Positions 62,295 to 64,000 of a DNA stretch of 64,000 nt are shown here, in pieces; the first letter of the stretch is position 1; every line of letters begins with the position of its first letter. Source of the stretch: Hyphomonadaceae bacterium (GTDB taxonomy: Bacteria > Pseudomonadota > Alphaproteobacteria > Caulobacterales > Aquidulcibacteraceae). The notes beneath the pieces are model-generated. The model searched no databases. It was not told where the DNA came from and saw only the letters and a program-made list of their open reading frames with translations. Both the position numbers and the translations under genes were made by a program. The stretch spans positions 124,001 through 188,000 of the forward strand of contig JAEUMP010000016.1 in assembly GCA_016791445.1 (NCBI GenBank), in the 5' to 3' direction.

Positions 62295-64000
62295 TGACCG
62301 GTCAGACCAAACCGATACCGCCCGGCGAAGGCGAACGGCGCGCCCAGCGTGGGTACGTGCCGCAATACGATCTTGCCGCGCACTTGATCTATTTCGCGAT
62401 GGCGGCGGGAAGATTGCGTTGGATTGGCGTCGCTGATCGCGGCGCAGGTTCGTTCGACGATATCGTTCTGGGTCTCGCCGATCGCACCAAGGCCTATCAG
62501 GTGAAGTCGAGCGGCACGCCTGAACCATTCACCGTCTCCACAGCGCTCACCGGCGCCGCGAAAATCCTGGCGCGGATGATCGATGCGCGCGCCAAGCTGG
62601 CGCCGATCGGTGGCGTCATTGAGACCATCTTCGTCACCGACGATTATCCGCGCCTCGATGACAATGTGGGCACCGCCGACAAGCCCGTCTCATCGGCGGC
62701 CTTTGTACGCGCGCTCGAAGCGCACCGCGAGAGCTGGACGCTCGATGACTGGCTCGCCTCAGCGTTCGCGCCACTCATCACAACGCTAAAGAGCGCATCA
62801 CAGCTCGACGACGCGGCCTTCGCCGCGCTCTTGCGCGGAATGCAGTTTAACGTCGGCGTGCAACCGCCCGGCGCGAACTCGCCGCAAGATCAACGGCGCA
62901 TCGGCCAGATCGCGGCACTGTTGCCACGCTTGGCAGCCGACCGCGCCGACCAGGATCGTTGGGCGCTCGATGAACTGCTGACGCGCTTGAATTGGCGCGA
63001 TGCATTCGCGTTGCGTCACGAGCATGCGTTTCCGGTCGATGCGCTCTATCAATCCAACCAAAGCACGCAGCGTGCGTTACTAGAGGCGCTCGGACGCATC
63101 GAGAGCGGGTATTGCGCGCTGGTAGGCGCGCCGGGCAGCGGAAAGTCCACGCTGCTTGCGGCCGGGCTCTTGCCCGCGCCGCGCGCGTTGATCGCGCGCT
63201 ATCTCGCTTTCCTCCCCAATGAAGGCCACGGGCTGGGGCGCGCGGAAGCGGAGAATTTTCTTCAAGAGGTGGTTAAGCAGCTCAAACAACAAGACCTAGG
63301 CCAGCAGATCATTCCCGGGGTCGAATTGAGCGAATTGCAGCAGCAGTTCGCAACCCTGCTCCAGCAAGCAGCTCAGCGTTACGCCGCGGATGGCGTCAAG
63401 ACGCTGATCGTCGTCGATGGGTTAGACCACGTCCCGCGCGAAGAGCGGCCGGCGCGCTCGTTCCTATCTGAGCTGCCGCTTCCCCATGCCGTGCCGAAGG
63501 GCGTTGTGTTTGTGCTCGGCACACAAAAACTCGACTTGGATGGTATGGCGCCCGCCGTTCGCGATCAGGCAGGCACCGATGATCGCCGCGTGGAGATGTC
63601 GGCTCTCCCGCCCGAGGCCGTGGCTAAGCTGGCGAACGCCGCGCGCGTTCCCGCCGATGTTGACCGCGTCAAACTCTTTGAGCGGACGCTCGGCCATCCG
63701 TTGTCGGTGCGCTACGCGGTTGAGCGCCTGACCGCGCTTTCGACAGAAGCTGAGCGGCGTGACTGGCTCAGCAACGGTCCAGCCTTCGGCGGCGACGTCG
63801 AGACCTATTATTCCAGCGTTTGGCACGAGCTTGAAGACAAGGCTGATGCGCGCACCGCGCTTGCCTATTTAGCCCTGATCGATGGCGCCATCGCCTCCTC
63901 CGGCATGGATGCGTTGGTCGGGGCCGCCGCGACCGACGCTGCTGATGCCGCCGCTCGGCACTTGATCGCCCGCGACCGCGCAGGCGCGTGGTCCATTTTT
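62294..64000 (+). CDS. Nuclease-STAND NTPase, Avs-like defence protein (first 569 residues; continues past the window)
   Basis: The frame is open from 62294 to the end of the window. The N-terminal ~75 residues (YVPQYDLAAHLIYFAMAAGR, then FDDIVLGLADRTKAYQVKSS) have the Asp55/Asp56 and Gln69-Val-Lys71 pattern of PD-(D/E)xK-type nucleases like the DUF4297/Cap4 head. A STAND/NACHT-type NTPase core follows: Walker A VGAPGSGKSTLL (Lys284), Walker B TLIVVDGLDHV (Asp375). A helical arm region follows. In Avs proteins a C-terminal sensor of phage proteins comes next; here it is outside the window. Function in anti-phage abortive defence is inference. Confidence 0.8.
   Translation, partial: MTGQTKPIPPGEGERRAQRGYVPQYDLAAHLIYFAMAAGRLRWIGVADRGAGSFDDIVLGLADRTKAYQVKSSGTPEPFTVSTALTGAAKILARMIDARAKLAPIGGVIETIFVTDDYPRLDDNVGTADKPVSSAAFVRALEAHRESWTLDDWLASAFAPLITTLKSASQLDDAAFAALLRGMQFNVGVQPPGANSPQDQRRIGQIAALLPRLAADRADQDRWALDELLTRLNWRDAFALRHEHAFPVDALYQSNQSTQRALLEALGRIESGYCALVGAPGSGKSTLLAAGLLPAPRALIARYLAFLPNEGHGLGRAEAENFLQEVVKQLKQQDLGQQIIPGVELSELQQQFATLLQQAAQRYAADGVKTLIVVDGLDHVPREERPARSFLSELPLPHAVPKGVVFVLGTQKLDLDGMAPAVRDQAGTDDRRVEMSALPPEAVAKLANAARVPADVDRVKLFERTLGHPLSVRYAVERLTALSTEAERRDWLSNGPAFGGDVETYYSSVWHELEDKADARTALAYLALIDGAIASSGMDALVGAAATDAADAAARHLIARDRAGAWSIF

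Larger units (their letters stand above)
56758..64000 (+). mobile_element. Genomic island inserted at tRNA-Gly(GCC), left end (right end outside window)
   Basis: The duplicated tRNA fragment at 56758-56802, repeated integrase arm-like sites, a tyrosine recombinase and defence-type cargo are adjacent, and GC content drops. The orientation of the fragment fits: its missing 5' half would lie on the island side, so chromosome is to the left and the element to the right. The right end is not in the window. Confidence 0.7.

Overview
This window is GC-rich chromosomal DNA of an alphaproteobacterium, most likely of the Caulobacterales/Hyphomonadaceae type (inference). The signs are a GTTC-N7-GTTC LexA box, a linked fabA-fabB with FabI nearby, a complete Entner-Doudoroff operon, an archaeal-type prolyl-tRNA synthetase, and the mutM / ubiE-ubiB-coaBC arrangement. 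From 1 to about 56.7 kb the content is mostly core. From 56.76 kb to the right edge lies the left part of an integrated genomic island that continues beyond the window.

Layout. 1-15 kb: a truncated esterase, tesB, a PIF1-like helicase, a methyltransferase, dut, an AsmA-family protein, cysK, a MoeB/ThiF-type enzyme, an alpha/beta hydrolase, an M48 protease with a DUF898 membrane protein, a GFA enzyme and a hydroxyacid dehydrogenase. 15.2-23.6 kb: an SH3 protein, then fabA-fabB; fabI follows only after an opposite-strand three-gene envelope cluster that includes a secreted protein with three four-cysteine repeats. A membrane protein with a TIR-like head follows. 23.6-25.4 kb: a small membrane protein directly behind a perfect alphaproteobacterial SOS box, a 77-aa orphan and an AraC regulator. 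25.5-38 kb, minus strand: the translation/RNA cluster trmB, rimP, nusA, ylxR, infB, two lipoproteins, a YcxB-like protein, rbfA, truB, rpsO, pnp. 38-46.9 kb: an SDR, mutM, ubiE, ubiB, a coaBC gene whose product begins with a Phd/YefM-like antitoxin segment, and a cobalamin riboswitch before btuFCD. 46.9-56.7 kb, mainly minus strand: a Kef-type antiporter, zwf-pgl-edd-eda, proS and a serine hydrolase.

Island (56.76 kb to the end). The 3' part of a tRNA-Gly(GCC), cut at the anticodon loop, marks one attachment end. It is followed by four TGGTAGCA repeats and a tyrosine recombinase. The cargo looks like anti-phage defence: a TIR-like protein, a HipBA toxin-antitoxin pair, and a two-gene operon of an unrecognised helical protein and a nuclease-STAND NTPase that runs off the window. 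Between hipB and that operon lie five palindromes ATtCC-N5-GGAAT spaced at exactly 25 bp. This suggests HipB controls its own operon and the divergent defence operon together, and it is the most interesting feature of the window.

Starts were chosen from ribosome-binding sites, overlaps and family alignments recalled from knowledge. No database search was run, so family names rest on visible motifs.
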